In this document: positions 44,152 through 54,300 of the stretch, one piece after another
Layout of the letters: every line of letters begins with the position of its first letter
Position numbering within the stretch: position 1 is the stretch's first letter
Assembly: GCF_030063445.1 (NCBI RefSeq)
Contig: NZ_JASITD010000004.1
Coordinates: forward strand, 62,001-126,000
Origin: Hymenobacter sp. H14-R3
GTDB lineage: Bacteria; Bacteroidota; Bacteroidia; Cytophagales; Hymenobacteraceae
DNA: 64,000 bases
Direction of reading: 5' to 3'
Translations under genes and position numbers: made by a program
The notes under the pieces: generated by a model
Seen by the model: only the letters and a program-made list of their open reading frames with translations
Database searches by the model: none
Told to the model about the DNA's origin: nothing

Positions 44152-45507
44152 TTAATCTTCTAGTCCGTATTCTTGCAGCTTGCGGTAGAGCGTCGTCAGG
44201 CCAATGCCCAGGCGCTTGGCTACTTCCGGCTTGTTGCCCGCTAAGTCGCTCATTAGCCGCCTGATATGGCGAGCCTCCAGCGCCCGCAGGCTCTCGTCAT
44301 CGGGGGCCAGCGTGGGCCGCGCGCCGCTTTGAAATTCTTCGGGCAGGTAATCGGGGGCCAGCAATTCGCCGGCCGGAGCCAGGATGGCGGCGCGCTCCAG
44401 CACGTTTTTTAGCTCGCGCACATTGCCGGGCCAGGCATAGGCTTGCAGCCGGGCCAGCGTATCGGGCTCGAAGCCGGGCAGGCGCCTGGCCAGCCGGGCG
44501 GCAAAGTGCTGCAAGAAAAATGCGGCCAGCAGCGGCACATCGGTAGCCCGCTCTTGCAGCGAGGGCACCAGGATGGTAAATACCGAGAGCCGGTAGTACA
44601 AGTCGAGCCGGAAGCGCCCTTCGGCCGCCTCCTGCTTAAGGTTGCGGTTGGTGGCGGCAACCAGGCGCACATTCACACTAGTGGGCTTCGTGTCGCCGAG
44701 CTTGGTAAACTGCTGCATCTCCAGTACCCGCAGAAATTTGGCCTGCACATTAAGCTCCAACTCGCCGATTTCATCCAGAAATAACGTGCCGCCATTCGCT
44801 TCTTCCAGCAGGCCCTTCTTATCGGTGAGCGCCCCGGTGAAGGCCCCTTTCTTGTAGCCAAACAGCTCGCTTTCCAGCAAATCCTTGGGAAAGGCGCTGC
44901 AATTGACGGCCACAAACGGCTTGGTTTTGCGGCCCCCCGCCTCGTGCAATGCCTGCGCAAACAGCTCCTTGCCCGCGCCGGTGGGGCCTTCGAGCAGCAC
45001 GGTGCTGTCGGTGGGTGCTACCTGCCGGGCCAGGTGCTGGGCGCGGCGCAGCGCCGGCGATTCGCCAATCATGCTCTCGAAGCTATGGCGCTGGCCCACG
45101 CGCTTTTCCAGCTCGTGCACGCGGCGCTGGAGGCGCGCTTTTTCGGCGGCCCGCTCCACCACCACCACCAATTGCTGCTCAAAATCGCCCTTGGTGAGGT
45201 AGTCAAATGCCCCCAGCTTCATGGCCTTCACCCCGTCGGGGATGGTGCCAAAGGCGGTGAGCAGCACCACCTCGGCCAGCGGCGCGGCGGCCCGGTAGCG
45301 GGGCAGCAGGTCCACGCCGTGGCCGTCGGGCAGCTTCACGTCGCTGAGTACTACCAGCACCTCGGCGGCGTGCTCGGTTAGCAGCGCCAGGCCCCGGTAG
45401 GCGTCGGGGGCTTGCAACACCACGTAGCCTTCCAGCTCCAATACTTGCGCCAGGAGCTGGCGCAGGCGCGCTTCGTCGTCGATGAGGAGCAGGGTTCCGG
45501 TGGGCAT
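44152..45507 (-). CDS. Sigma-54-dependent response regulator (NtrC family)
   Basis: 451 residues. The receiver has LLLIDDEARLR and Asp56 (VLSDVKLPDGHG). The AAA+ domain has Walker A LEGPTGAGKELFAQ, the sigma-54 contact loop GAFTGA in YKKGAFTGALTD, and LFLDEIGEL. The C-terminal Fis-type helix-turn-helix reads NKPEVAKRLGIGLTTLYRKL. It activates RpoN promoters on phosphorylation by the neighbouring kinase. Targets are unknown; the nearby membrane-stress operon is a candidate, but I did not find a clear -24/-12 site. Confidence 0.94.
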   Translation of the reverse strand: MPTGTLLLIDDEARLRQLLAQVLELEGYVVLQAPDAYRGLALLTEHAAEVLVVLSDVKLPDGHGVDLLPRYRAAAPLAEVVLLTAFGTIPDGVKAMKLGAFDYLTKGDFEQQLVVVVERAAEKARLQRRVHELEKRVGQRHSFESMIGESPALRRAQHLARQVAPTDSTVLLEGPTGAGKELFAQALHEAGGRKTKPFVAVNCSAFPKDLLESELFGYKKGAFTGALTDKKGLLEEANGGTLFLDEIGELELNVQAKFLRVLEMQQFTKLGDTKPTSVNVRLVAATNRNLKQEAAEGRFRLDLYYRLSVFTILVPSLQERATDVPLLAAFFLQHFAARLARRLPGFEPDTLARLQAYAWPGNVRELKNVLERAAILAPAGELLAPDYLPEEFQSGARPTLAPDDESLRALEARHIRRLMSDLAGNKPEVAKRLGIGLTTLYRKLQEYGLED

Positions 45508-45556
45508 AGGGAGCGGTTATGGTAACAACTGGGCAAAGAACGGCAGGCGCGAAGGT

Positions 45557-46372
45557 CTATGCTGGGCCACTACTGCCCGCTTCCTGGCCCGCCACCCGCG
45601 CCAGCAACTCCGCTACCTGCTGCTCCAGCGTAGCCACGCGCTCATCGAGCCGGGCCGGGGTGCGCAGGTGCAACGTGAATACACCCTTCACCTCCCATAT
45701 TTCCAGTGCCTGCGTTAGCTCCAACTCCTGGGGGCTGTAGTCGGTATTGTCGGCGCGGAGTTGCAGGCGCTGGCCATCGGCTAGCTTGCCAGCCACGCGG
45801 CGCACCAGAATTTTGCCCGGCGTCACAAATACATAGATGCTGCCTATCAAGATGTTAGGCTGGGCCGGGTTGACGCGGCTGCACAGCACGGTGTCTTTGT
45901 GGTGCAGGCCTTGCTGCTTAGGTAGTTGCATTTCGGCCCCCCGGATTTCGAAGGCCCGCGTGGGGCCGCTGAGCTGGTGCGGTAGCTTCAGCCACGGCAG
46001 GCCGTCGAGGTAGGCAGGGTCGTGGTGCTGCACAATGTATTCGAGGCTGCGGCTGCCGGGCACGTAGGGTGTGGTGCCGGCCAACCGGGCCGCGGCTGGC
46101 GGCGCGCTTAGTGCCGCGGCGGTGGGCGCGTTCTCCCGAAAAATATCGAAGTTATACAGCTCATTTACCGTTAGCTCTTTCGTAAGTAGCAAGTCGACTG
46201 ACAAGCCAAAATACTGAGCAATCTGAATGAGCGTTTCCATTTTAGGTTCCGAGCGGCCTTCTTCGTAAGCCCCCACGCTGGGCCGCGCCAGCCCAAATAA
46301 CTCGGCGAAAGAGGCCTGGCTCAGCTTTTTAACGGTGCGCAGCTTACGAATATTCTTTCCTACGAACGACAT
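45557..46372 (-). CDS. XRE-family transcriptional regulator
   Basis: 271 residues. An HTH_XRE domain fills residues 5-62 (IRKLRTVKKLSQASFAELFG, SVGAYEEGRSEPKMETLIQI). The middle (about 110-230) is beta-rich, with DTVLCSRVNPAQPNILIGSIY resembling a LexA/S24-like fold, but I see no Ser-Lys protease pair. The end is a coiled coil (VATLEQQVAELLARVAG). Its start is divergent from the YbjN-PspA cluster, so it may control that cluster and itself. A TGCTC/GAGCA palindrome lies just before its ATG. Confidence 0.85.
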   Translation of the reverse strand: MSFVGKNIRKLRTVKKLSQASFAELFGLARPSVGAYEEGRSEPKMETLIQIAQYFGLSVDLLLTKELTVNELYNFDIFRENAPTAAALSAPPAAARLAGTTPYVPGSRSLEYIVQHHDPAYLDGLPWLKLPHQLSGPTRAFEIRGAEMQLPKQQGLHHKDTVLCSRVNPAQPNILIGSIYVFVTPGKILVRRVAGKLADGQRLQLRADNTDYSPQELELTQALEIWEVKGVFTLHLRTPARLDERVATLEQQVAELLARVAGQEAGSSGPA

Positions 46373-46388
46373 GTTAAAAAATAATTTG

Positions 46389-46405
46389 TGCTCATAAAAA
46401 GAGCA
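46389..46405. promoter_or_regulatory. Candidate operator in divergent intergenic region
   Basis: TGCTC (46389-46393) and GAGCA (46401-46405) form an inverted repeat with a 7-bp spacer, 17 bp upstream of the XRE regulator ATG and within the 172-bp gap shared with the YbjN-like gene. TACTATTG at about 46421 resembles a Bacteroidota -7 box. Assignment is by shape and position only. Confidence 0.35.
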
Positions 46406-46544
46406 TATCAGAAATTTTGTGTACTATTGTAGCGTAAAGCTAGCACCGGTATTATAACGAGGGCCGGCCGGCCGCTAGTTTTTTGAGCAAGCCGCTACCC
46501 GTTGGCTTGTCGAGGTATAGAGCACTACATTTAGCCCCGTGCTT

Positions 46545-46952
46545 ATGACCCATGACTACTTCCTGAAAATCAACGCCTACCTGCTGGAACTGGGCTTTGA
46601 CATCCGCCACGCCGACGAGCAGGCGCACCTGCTGGTGGTTGATAAGCCCGAGCTGGGCATTCGCAACCTGGTTATTGGCTGCGGCGACCCGCTGCTGATA
46701 CTGGAGCAATACCTGCTGGAGCTGCCCGCGCCCTCCCTCGACATCTACCGGCAGCTACTGCAAAAGAACCGCGACATCATCCACGGAGCCTTTGCCCTGG
46801 ACGATACCGGCCGCCGGCTCATCTTCCGCGATACGCTCCAAATCGACTCGCTCACCCTGCCCGAGCTGGAGGCGTGCATCAACTCCCTGGGCCTGCTGCT
46901 CAGCGAGTTTGCCGACGAATTGATTCAGTTTTCTAAACCCCTCACCGCCTAA
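46545..46952 (+). CDS. YbjN-like / secretion-chaperone-fold protein
   Basis: 135 residues from the ATG at 46545 (MTHDYFLKINAYLLELGFDI). Alternating helix and strand pattern, with LVVDKPELGIRNLVIGCGDP and FRDTLQIDSLTLPELEACINSL, of the YbjN/type III chaperone-like fold. Proteins of this fold usually bind a partner rather than catalyse. It is the first gene of a plus-strand run, 11 bp before pspA, so a role as a PspA or flotillin accessory factor is likely but inferred. Confidence 0.75.
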   Translation: MTHDYFLKINAYLLELGFDIRHADEQAHLLVVDKPELGIRNLVIGCGDPLLILEQYLLELPAPSLDIYRQLLQKNRDIIHGAFALDDTGRRLIFRDTLQIDSLTLPELEACINSLGLLLSEFADELIQFSKPLTA

Positions 46953-46963
46953 TTTTTCGCGTC

Positions 46964-47671
46964 ATGAATATCTTGCAGCGTCTCTTCAAAATCGGGCAGT
47001 CGGAGGCCCACTCCGCCGTCAACCAGCTCGAAGACCCCATTAAGCTGACCGAGCAGGGCCTGCGCGACCTGCGCCAGGACCTCGATAAAAGCCTCCACGG
47101 CCTGGCCGAGGTGAAGGCAATGGTAATCCGGGCGCGCAACGAAGGTGAGGGCTACCGCGCCAAGGCGGCCGACTACGAAAATAAGGCCGTGCTGCTGCTG
47201 CAACGCGCCCACAAAGGTGACCTCGACCGCGCCGAAGCCGACCGCCTCGCCACCGAAGCCCTCCTGAAAAAGACCGAAAACGAGGCCCACGCCACCCGTT
47301 CGGCCACCGACCAGGAGCGGTTTGGCAAGTCGGCCACGCAACTCGACCAAAGCGTGCAGTCCCTCAAATCGACCATCAGCCAGTGGGAAAACGAGCTGAA
47401 AACCCTCAAGGCCCGCGTGACGGTGAGCACGGCCACCGTGAATATCAATAAGCAGCTGGCGCAGCTCGACTCGTCGGGCACGGTGACGCTGCTGGAGCGC
47501 ATGAAAGAAAAAGTAGCCGTGCAGGAAGCCCTGGCCGAATCGTACGGTGAAATTGCCCAGGAAAGCAAAAGTATTGATGCTGAGATTGATAAGGCTATCG
47601 GCAAAGCTGGGGCCGGGCAGGCTGCCGAAGACTTGCAGGCCCTCAAAGCCAAGCTGGGCCTAGCTGAGTAG
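46964..47671 (+). CDS. pspA: PspA/IM30 membrane-stress protein
   Basis: 235 residues, almost entirely helical coiled coil, beginning MNILQRLFKIGQSEAHSAVN with the amphipathic N-terminal helix that contacts lipid. EDPIKLTEQGLRDLRQDLDK is the signature of PspA/Vipp1 (ESCRT-III superfamily). It polymerises on damaged membrane and limits proton leak. It lies between the YbjN-like and YqiJ-like genes. No PspF is present, although a sigma-54 activator lies upstream on the other strand. Confidence 0.92.
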   Translation: MNILQRLFKIGQSEAHSAVNQLEDPIKLTEQGLRDLRQDLDKSLHGLAEVKAMVIRARNEGEGYRAKAADYENKAVLLLQRAHKGDLDRAEADRLATEALLKKTENEAHATRSATDQERFGKSATQLDQSVQSLKSTISQWENELKTLKARVTVSTATVNINKQLAQLDSSGTVTLLERMKEKVAVQEALAESYGEIAQESKSIDAEIDKAIGKAGAGQAAEDLQALKAKLGLAE

Positions 47672-47758
47672 TTTGGCAGCTATGGCCGCGTTGTAATGAA
47701 TGGCGATAGCCGACGATATTTACCCCGTCCAAAACCTGTGCACTCTTTGTCATAATTT

Positions 47759-48400
47759 ATGACCGAACTTCTACAAGCCGCCGTGCTCCCGCCCAACCTG
47801 GTGGCTACCGGGCTGCTGGTGTTCGTGCTGCTGTACTGGCTCACGGTAATTGTGGGGCTGCTGGACTTTAAAACCGTTGATTTTCACCTGGATGCGCAGG
47901 CTGATTTTCACGTCGATGGCGGGCACCTGCCCACCGCCGACTCCGACTGGCTCAACGGGGCGCTGGCTTTTTTCAACCTCGGGCGCATCCCGCTGATGGT
48001 GTTTATCAGCTTCGTGGCGCTGCCGCTGTGGGTGGGCAGCATCCTCGTTAATTACTATACCGGCAACACGGCGCTGCTACCAGGGCTGTTGTTTTTGGTG
48101 CCGTTGCTGGTGGGCAGCATTTTCCTGGCCAAGTTCCTGACGCTGCCCTTCGTGCGGCTGTTTGCGGCGCTCGAAAAAGACCACGATGGCGGGGCCGTGG
48201 CCCTGGGCAAGGTATGCACCGTGCTGCTGCCCGCCACCGCCGACCAACTCGGCCAGGCCACCGTGCACATCGACGGCGCACCACTTCGGCTCAACGTGCG
48301 CACCACCGGCCGCGCCATTGGTAAAGGCGAAACGGCTTTGGTCATTGACTACGACACGGCGCGGCGCTGCCATTTAATTGAACCATATTCAACACACTGA
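47759..48400 (+). CDS. YqiJ-like (DUF1449) membrane protein with OB domain
   Basis: 213 residues. Two or three membrane helices (about residues 14-36, 78-98 and 104-126) precede a C-terminal OB-like domain with ALGKVCTVLLPATADQLGQA and GETALVIDYD. This matches YqiJ, whose gene is usually beside the flotillin YqiK; the OB domain resembles NfeD. It probably builds membrane microdomains with the flotillin. The gap to the flotillin gene is 50 bp. Confidence 0.85.
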   Translation: MTELLQAAVLPPNLVATGLLVFVLLYWLTVIVGLLDFKTVDFHLDAQADFHVDGGHLPTADSDWLNGALAFFNLGRIPLMVFISFVALPLWVGSILVNYYTGNTALLPGLLFLVPLLVGSIFLAKFLTLPFVRLFAALEKDHDGGAVALGKVCTVLLPATADQLGQATVHIDGAPLRLNVRTTGRAIGKGETALVIDYDTARRCHLIEPYSTH

Positions 48401-48450
48401 CGCGGTATTATTTTAATCACTTTTTTATTCTGCACTTCAACTCATTTCAC

Positions 48451-50619
48451 ATGGTTGCACAAATTTCCTGGGCCGTTTTGGTGGTGCTCGGCGTTTTAGT
48501 AATTGGTTTCCTGGCCATTGTGGCCCGGATGTACCAAAAGGCCGTGCAGGGGGAAGCCCTGGTGCGCACCGGCATGGGTGACACGAAAGTATCGTTTTCG
48601 GGCATCCTCATCGTACCAATTCTCCACAAGATGGAGGTGATGGATATTAAGCTGAAAACCATCATTATAGCTCGCGCTGGCGCGGAAGGCCTGGTGTGCA
48701 AAGACAACATGCGCGCCGACGTGAAAGTGAATTTCTTTGTGCGCGTGAATAAAACGCACGACGACGTGGTGAACGTGGCGCAAAGTATTGGCGCCCACCG
48801 GGCTTCTGACCCGCTGGCGCTCGAAGCGCTGTTTGATGCCAAGTTTTCGGAAGCCCTGAAAACGGTGGGTAAACACTTCGATTTTATCGAATTGTATAAT
48901 TCCCGCGAGCAGTTCAAACAGGAAATTCTGCGCATTATCGGTACCGACTTAAACGGCTATGTACTAGATGATTGTGCTATTGATTATCTGGAACAAACGC
49001 CGCTAAATGCGCTCAATCAGGATAATATTCTGGATGCCGAGGGTATTAAGAAAATAATTGCCCTTACCTCAGAGCAAAAAATTCAGGCCAACCAGATTCA
49101 GCGTGACCAGCAGAAAACTATTAAAAAACAGGATGTAGAGGCGCAGGAAACCATTTTGCAGCTCGAAAAACAATTGGCGGAAACCCAGGAAAAGCAATTC
49201 CGCGAAATTGCCAGCATCAAGGCCCGCGAAGCTGCCGAAACCGAGAAAGTGCGCCAGGAGGAGCGCCTGAAAGGGGAGAAGGCCCGCATCACAACCGAGG
49301 AAGAAGTGAAAGTGGCCGAGCAAAACCGCGACCGCCAAGTACTGGTGGCCGAGCGCAACAAGGAGCGCACCGACGCCATCGAAACTGAGCGCGTGGCCCA
49401 GGCTAAAGCGCTGGAAGCCAATGAGCGCGAGCGTATCGTGGCCCTGGCCCAGATTGAAAAGGAGAAGGCGCTGGAAGAAGAGCGTAAGAATATTCAAGTG
49501 ATTATCCGCGAGCGCATTACAGTAGAGAAGGCGACTGTGCAGGAGGAGGAGCGCATCAAGGATACCCGCGCCCAGGCCCTGGCCGAACGTGAAAAATCGG
49601 TGGCTGTAACCGCCGCGCAGCAGCGCAACGAAACGAATTCCATCAGCATGGTGGGCTCGGCCGATATGGAGCGCCAAGCCGCCGAATTCCGCGCGAAGCA
49701 GGTGATAATCGACGCCGAGGGCGACCGCACCGCCGCCGACCACCGCGCCGCCGCTGTGCGCATTATGGCTGACGCAGAGGCTAGCAAAGCCGCCGCCGTG
49801 GGCCTGGCCGAAGCGCAAGTGATGCAGGCCAAAGCCACCGCCCACCAGAAAGAGGGCGAAACGCAGGCCGCCGTGATGCAACTCACGTCCTCGGCCGAGG
49901 CCCAGGCCATCCAAGTGAAAGCCACCGCCCAGGCCGAAGCCGACGAAAAAATTGGTTTCGTGGCCGCTAAAGTCAACCGCGAAAAGGGCTTGGCCGAAGC
50001 CGATGTGGTAGAGGCCCGCGCCTCCGCCGACCAGAAGAAAGGCCTCGCCGAAGTGGCCGTAAACGAGCAGCGCTTTGCCGTAGAAGCCAAAGGCATTGAG
50101 GCCAAGGCCGACGCCATGAAAAAGCTCGACGGCGTGGGCAAAGACCACGAAGAATTTAAGCTGCGCCTCGACAAAGAAAAGTCGGTGGAGCTGGCCCAAA
50201 TCAACATCCAGAAGGATATTGCGGCCTCGCAAGCCGAGGTTATCGGCGCGGCTCTTAAAGCGGCCAAAATCGATATCGTGGGTGGCGAAACCATGTTCTT
50301 CGACCAGATTATTGGCTCGATTACCAAGGGTAAGTCCATCGACCGCGCCGTGCACAACAGCGAGGTGCTGAGCACGGTGAAAAACGCCTTTTTTGACCAC
50401 AACGGCGGCGGCGACTTCAAAACCAACCTGCGCAAGTTTGTCGACCAGTTTGGCATCAGCAGCGAGGACATGAAAAACCTGAGTGTGTCGGCGCTGCTAG
50501 TAAAATTGATGAACAAGGCCGGCGATGAGCAGACGCGCAGTACCATTTCGCAGCTCGCCAGCACGGCCGCAGCCCTGGGGATTAGCGATAAATCGGTGAA
50601 ATCAATTGATTTGAAGTAG
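48451..50619 (+). CDS. YqiK-like flotillin / band 7 protein
   Basis: 722 residues. One N-terminal helix (AVLVVLGVLVIGFLAIVA), then an SPFH/band 7 domain (about residues 40-200; VRTGMGDTKVSFSGILIVPI, LNGYVLDDCAIDYLEQTPLN) and a very long Ala/Glu/Lys/Gln coiled coil to about residue 590. A C-terminal domain contains GGETMFFDQIIGSITKGKS. Flotillins assemble into membrane cages and organise lipid domains. It follows the YqiJ-like gene as expected and precedes the giant ATPase. Confidence 0.93.
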   Translation: MVAQISWAVLVVLGVLVIGFLAIVARMYQKAVQGEALVRTGMGDTKVSFSGILIVPILHKMEVMDIKLKTIIIARAGAEGLVCKDNMRADVKVNFFVRVNKTHDDVVNVAQSIGAHRASDPLALEALFDAKFSEALKTVGKHFDFIELYNSREQFKQEILRIIGTDLNGYVLDDCAIDYLEQTPLNALNQDNILDAEGIKKIIALTSEQKIQANQIQRDQQKTIKKQDVEAQETILQLEKQLAETQEKQFREIASIKAREAAETEKVRQEERLKGEKARITTEEEVKVAEQNRDRQVLVAERNKERTDAIETERVAQAKALEANERERIVALAQIEKEKALEEERKNIQVIIRERITVEKATVQEEERIKDTRAQALAEREKSVAVTAAQQRNETNSISMVGSADMERQAAEFRAKQVIIDAEGDRTAADHRAAAVRIMADAEASKAAAVGLAEAQVMQAKATAHQKEGETQAAVMQLTSSAEAQAIQVKATAQAEADEKIGFVAAKVNREKGLAEADVVEARASADQKKGLAEVAVNEQRFAVEAKGIEAKADAMKKLDGVGKDHEEFKLRLDKEKSVELAQINIQKDIAASQAEVIGAALKAAKIDIVGGETMFFDQIIGSITKGKSIDRAVHNSEVLSTVKNAFFDHNGGGDFKTNLRKFVDQFGISSEDMKNLSVSALLVKLMNKAGDEQTRSTISQLASTAAALGISDKSVKSIDLK

Positions 50620-50680
50620 CCGTTCACCCCACCCCCCGGCCTCCTCTCCGAAAAGGAGAGGGGGAGCCTGATGATTTTTT
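50620..50680 (-). repeat. REP-type palindrome, copy A (inverted)
   Basis: Directly after the flotillin stop. Read on the minus strand it gives GGCTCCCCCTCTCC, then GGAGAGGAGG, then CCGGGGGGTGGGGTGAAC. It is homologous to copies at 50781-50851 and 51275-51339 but opposite in direction. Confidence 0.8.
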
Positions 50681-50780
50681 GTCTGTAGCCTTTAAGTAGG
50701 TTTATAGCTTGATTTAGTCAATTTTAGCACTAGCTGGAACATGAGTTTCGACGAAAATCTATTGCAAGACTCATTCGAAA

Positions 50781-50851
50781 ATCGTCAGGCTCCCCCTTTC
50801 CCGGAGGATTCTCCGCATCAAGCGGAGAAGGGGCCGGGGGGTGGGATGAAC
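50781..50851 (+). repeat. REP-type palindrome, copy B
   Basis: GGCTCCCCCTTTCC, a CGGAGGATTCTCCG hairpin, then GGGGCCGGGGGGTGGGATG. About 100 bp from copy A in opposite orientation, with matching AAAATC(A/G)TCAGGCT outer ends. Translation through it gives only a Pro/Gly filler. Confidence 0.8.
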
Positions 50852-50860
50852 GGTTGCGGC

Positions 50861-51248
50861 ATGTACACCACCGACGCACAGCGCTGGAAAAAGTCTCTCA
50901 AAGGCTACGCCCGGACCAATCGCAAAACCCAACTCCCGCCGAAAATCACCTTTGGCAAGAATTACGAGGTAACAAGCTAAACGCTTCACTTCGCCGCCAG
51001 CACGCAATTACCCAATTTCCGTTGATTTTGTGTGTCTGACTGCTTGGTTAATTATCGAGGTAGCTTGCAGCGTACACGGCGACCCGAGCGAAGCGGAGTA
51101 TGATGGTGGCCGCACCCACGAGCTACAGAAATGCGGTTTTTCAGTGCTGCGTTTCCCCAATTAGCAAGTGCTCTATGATACTGCCAGCGTATTGGAAGCC
51201 ATCAAAGAGCAGTTAACCTTGCTTCACCCGAGTTACCCAAATAAGTAG
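50861..51248 (+). pseudogene. Broken DUF559 endonuclease-like gene
   Basis: The ATG at 50861 starts MYTTDAQRWKKSLKGYARTN. A frame change follows, giving NPTPAENHLWQELRGNKLNA then SLRRQHAI, and another change gives VDFVCLTAWLIIEVACSVHG with later GGRTHELQKCGFSVLRFPN, TAG, and VLEAIKEQLTLL to 51248. In order these are the conserved parts of DUF559 (a PD-(D/E)xK, Vsr-like nuclease domain). Two frameshifts and one stop kill it. It lies between REP copies B and C, inside the flotillin-ATPase cluster. Confidence 0.75.
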
Positions 51249-51274
51249 CACTAAAAAGCAAGCCTATGCCGCCG

Positions 51275-51339
51275 TGGCTCCCCCTCTTCCAGAGGATTCT
51301 CCGCATTAAGGAGAGTGGGGCCGGGGGGTGGGGTGAACC
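51275..51339 (+). repeat. REP-type palindrome, copy C
   Basis: GGCTCCCCCTCTTCC, AGAGGATTCTCCGC, then GGGGCCGGGGGGTGGGGTGAAC, ending 2 bp before the ATPase ATG. Same orientation as copy B. It may affect translation of the ATPase, since the start codon directly follows the structured repeat. Confidence 0.8.
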
Positions 51340-51341
51340 AT

Positions 51342-54300
51342 ATGGAAGCAAATCCCCAACTCGAAGGCGGTACGTACGAAATTCTGCGCACACGCCTGCA
51401 AAAAAGCGGTACCGACCTGCAAGCGCGCCTCGAAAAACTCAACGTCGAGCGCAAAACCGTATTTGGGGCCATCGATACGCGCCTGCTGGGCACGGGCCGC
51501 ATCACCACCACCAATAATTGCGTGCCCTGGGATATGGTGCCGGTGGGCAATCAGTTCGTTTTCGGCTTCAACGTTGTGATTGGCCTGAAAACGGAAACGG
51601 ATTTGGCCGACGTGTTTGGCGTGTATAACTACGTTAACCATGAATTTCAGCCGCTGGGGCTGGAGCTACTGGAAAATGCGCAGTTTCTGGAGGAATTTCG
51701 CAACCTCTATAAGTATTACAAAAATACGCAGTTTGTAAAATTCGCGGTGTTGGGGCCGCACTTGTTCATGGTGTTTCGGGTGGGCAAAACGCCCAACGAT
51801 ACCAAGACGTTTAAGTGGCTGCTCAAGGACGATACGCTCACGTACCTCGATAACCGGAGCGACCACGAATACGGGTTTCCGTCGCAGCAGGAGTTTGTGT
51901 GGAAGCGGGCCACGCGCGACATGCAGGTGGCCGGTAAATACCCGCACATCAGCATTGAGAACAAGGTTTTTGTCGAAACTATCGGCGGTGACCTTACCAT
52001 TAAGGTAGAGAATAACACCGAATCTGGCCGCGGAATTCTGGCCGAGCCGGTGGCCGATAAAGACCAGACGCTTGACGACTCGGAAGTTTATTTTGCCAGC
52101 ATTGATAATTTGATTCTGCTGAAAATAAAGCCGTATCAGGAGCCAGCTTATCGGTATTTTTTATTCAATACCAAGCTGCGCACTGCCCAGCGGCTCGACG
52201 CGCTGGCCGAGGCTTGCATTTTGCTGCCCGATGGCCAGGGCTTAATTTTTCCGCACGGCTTTTATTTGCAAACCGGCGAGGGAAAATTATTTGAAAGCGG
52301 GCTGCGCGACATGCTGTTTGAGAAGCGGCTGGCGTCGCCCAACGGCGAGGATTTTCTCTACGTATTTTACAACAAGGAAAGTGGCACGTATTTATTGCTG
52401 TCGTATAATTTAATTGCGCAGCGGGTTGATAATCCCATCATCTGCGGCGGCTATGCCTTATTTGACGACGGAGAATTGTGCTATTTGCGGCCCGATGAGG
52501 AAGCCAAGAAGCACCATGCCGTGCAAATCTGGCAAACGCCCTACGTGGCGGCCGATTTTGAGCTGCCCGTCACCCAGGAATCGACGCTTTATAAGCTAGG
52601 CAACAAGGAGATAGTGCGGGCGATGGCCGAAGTACAGGAAGTGCTGACGCTGGTAGGCAAGGAGGACAGCTACGCGGGCCTCTACCTCGACCTTATCCGG
52701 CGTACCACCACCCTGGCCGACACCTACCATTGGCTGCGCGACCCGGCCGCCCAGGCCCTGGCCGAGCCGCTGGCCGACATCCAGCAGGCCGCCACGGCGG
52801 CGGTGGAAGAGTTTGATAAAGTGCGCAGTATCCGCAAAAGCACGGCTGAGGCGGTGCAGCGCGCCTTGGGCCAGGCCGACGAGTTGCGCGCCCGCATCAG
52901 CCGCATGGCCGACGTGACGGAGGTGAACGAATACGTGGGGCTGCTGGCCGAGTTGCGCGCCACGCGGGGGGCGGTAATTTCGCTGAAAGAGTTGCGTTAC
53001 GTGGACGTGCCCGCCGTGGAAAAAGCCGCCACCGACCTAGCCGAAGTAAGTCAGCAGGTGGCCGGCCAAACCGTGGAATTTCTGCTGCGGCCCGACGCGC
53101 TGAAACCCTACGCCACCCGCGTGCAGACCATTGCCGACGGGGTGGAGAAAGTGCAAAAAACCACCGAGGCCAACGAGCGCGAAAAGGAAGCCAACGCGGT
53201 ATCGGGCGAGCTGGAATTATTGATTGAAGTGGTGGGCAGCCTGCCGATGGATGACCCCACGCAGACCACGCAGATTATTGATACTATTTCCACTATTTAC
53301 GCGGGCTTCAACCAGATTCGGGCGGCGCTGAAGCGGCGGCGGCAGGCGCTGGCCGGTACCGAGGCCCAGGCCGAATTCACGGCCCAGCTCAAGCTGCTGG
53401 AGCAGGCGCTGGTCAATTACCTCGACCTGAGCGACACGCCCGCCAAGTGCGACGAATACAGTACCAAGCTGCTGGTGCAGCTGGAAGAGTTGGAGGGTAA
53501 ATTTCCTGATTTTGACCAGTTTATAACCCAGATTGCCGAGCGCCGCGAAACGGTGTACGAGGCGTTTGAGTCGCGCAAGGTGAGCCTCATTGCGGCCCGC
53601 AACCAGCGGGCCTCGGCCCTGGCGCAGTCGGCCGAGCGCATTATCAAGGCGGTGCAAAACCGGCTCACGCGCCTCGACACGCTGGACGCCATCAACGGTT
53701 ATTTTGCCGCCGATATGCTGGTGGAAAAAGTGCGCCAGACCGTGCAGGAATTGCTCGACCTCGGTGACCCCGTGAAGGCCGACGAGCTGCAAAGCCGCCT
53801 CAAAACGGTGAAGGAAGATGCCGTGCGCCAGCTAAAAGACCGCGCCGAATTATTTACCGACGGCGGGCAGGCGCTCAAATTCGGCCCCTACGCTTTCACC
53901 GTCAATACCCAGGCGCTCGACCTCACCATTGTGCTGCGCGAGGGCGAGCTGAATTACCACCTCACGGGCACCAATTTCTTCCGGCAACTAACCGACCCCG
54001 CCGTGCTCAGCGCCCGCCCGGTGTGGGACCAGGCCCTGGCCTCCGAAAGCGCCGACGTGTACCGCGGCGAGTACCTGGCCTGGCTGGTGCTGCAAGCCGC
54101 CGCTCACCCCGCACCCGCCCACGCCGACGCGCCCGCCGTGTTAGGTATCAGCGAGTTATCTAAGCTAAATCTCACAGAGTTAACCGCTTACGTGCAGCAG
54201 TTTATGGCCCCGCGCTTTGCCGAGGGCTACCTAAAGGGCGTGCATGATGCCGATGCCGCCGTGCTGCTGGCGGCGCTCGTGCGCCTCACCCAAACCGCCG

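Noticed and set aside
49069-50400. A 443-codon minus-strand frame opposite the flotillin gene
   Set aside because: Repetitive Leu/Gly/Phe/His composition is the mirror of the Glu/Ala/Lys coiled coil; no start signal or homology.
50741-50980. A 79-codon frame starting MSFDENLLQ
   Set aside because: It translates through REP copy B and then the start of the DUF559 pseudogene; treated as read-through of a repeat.
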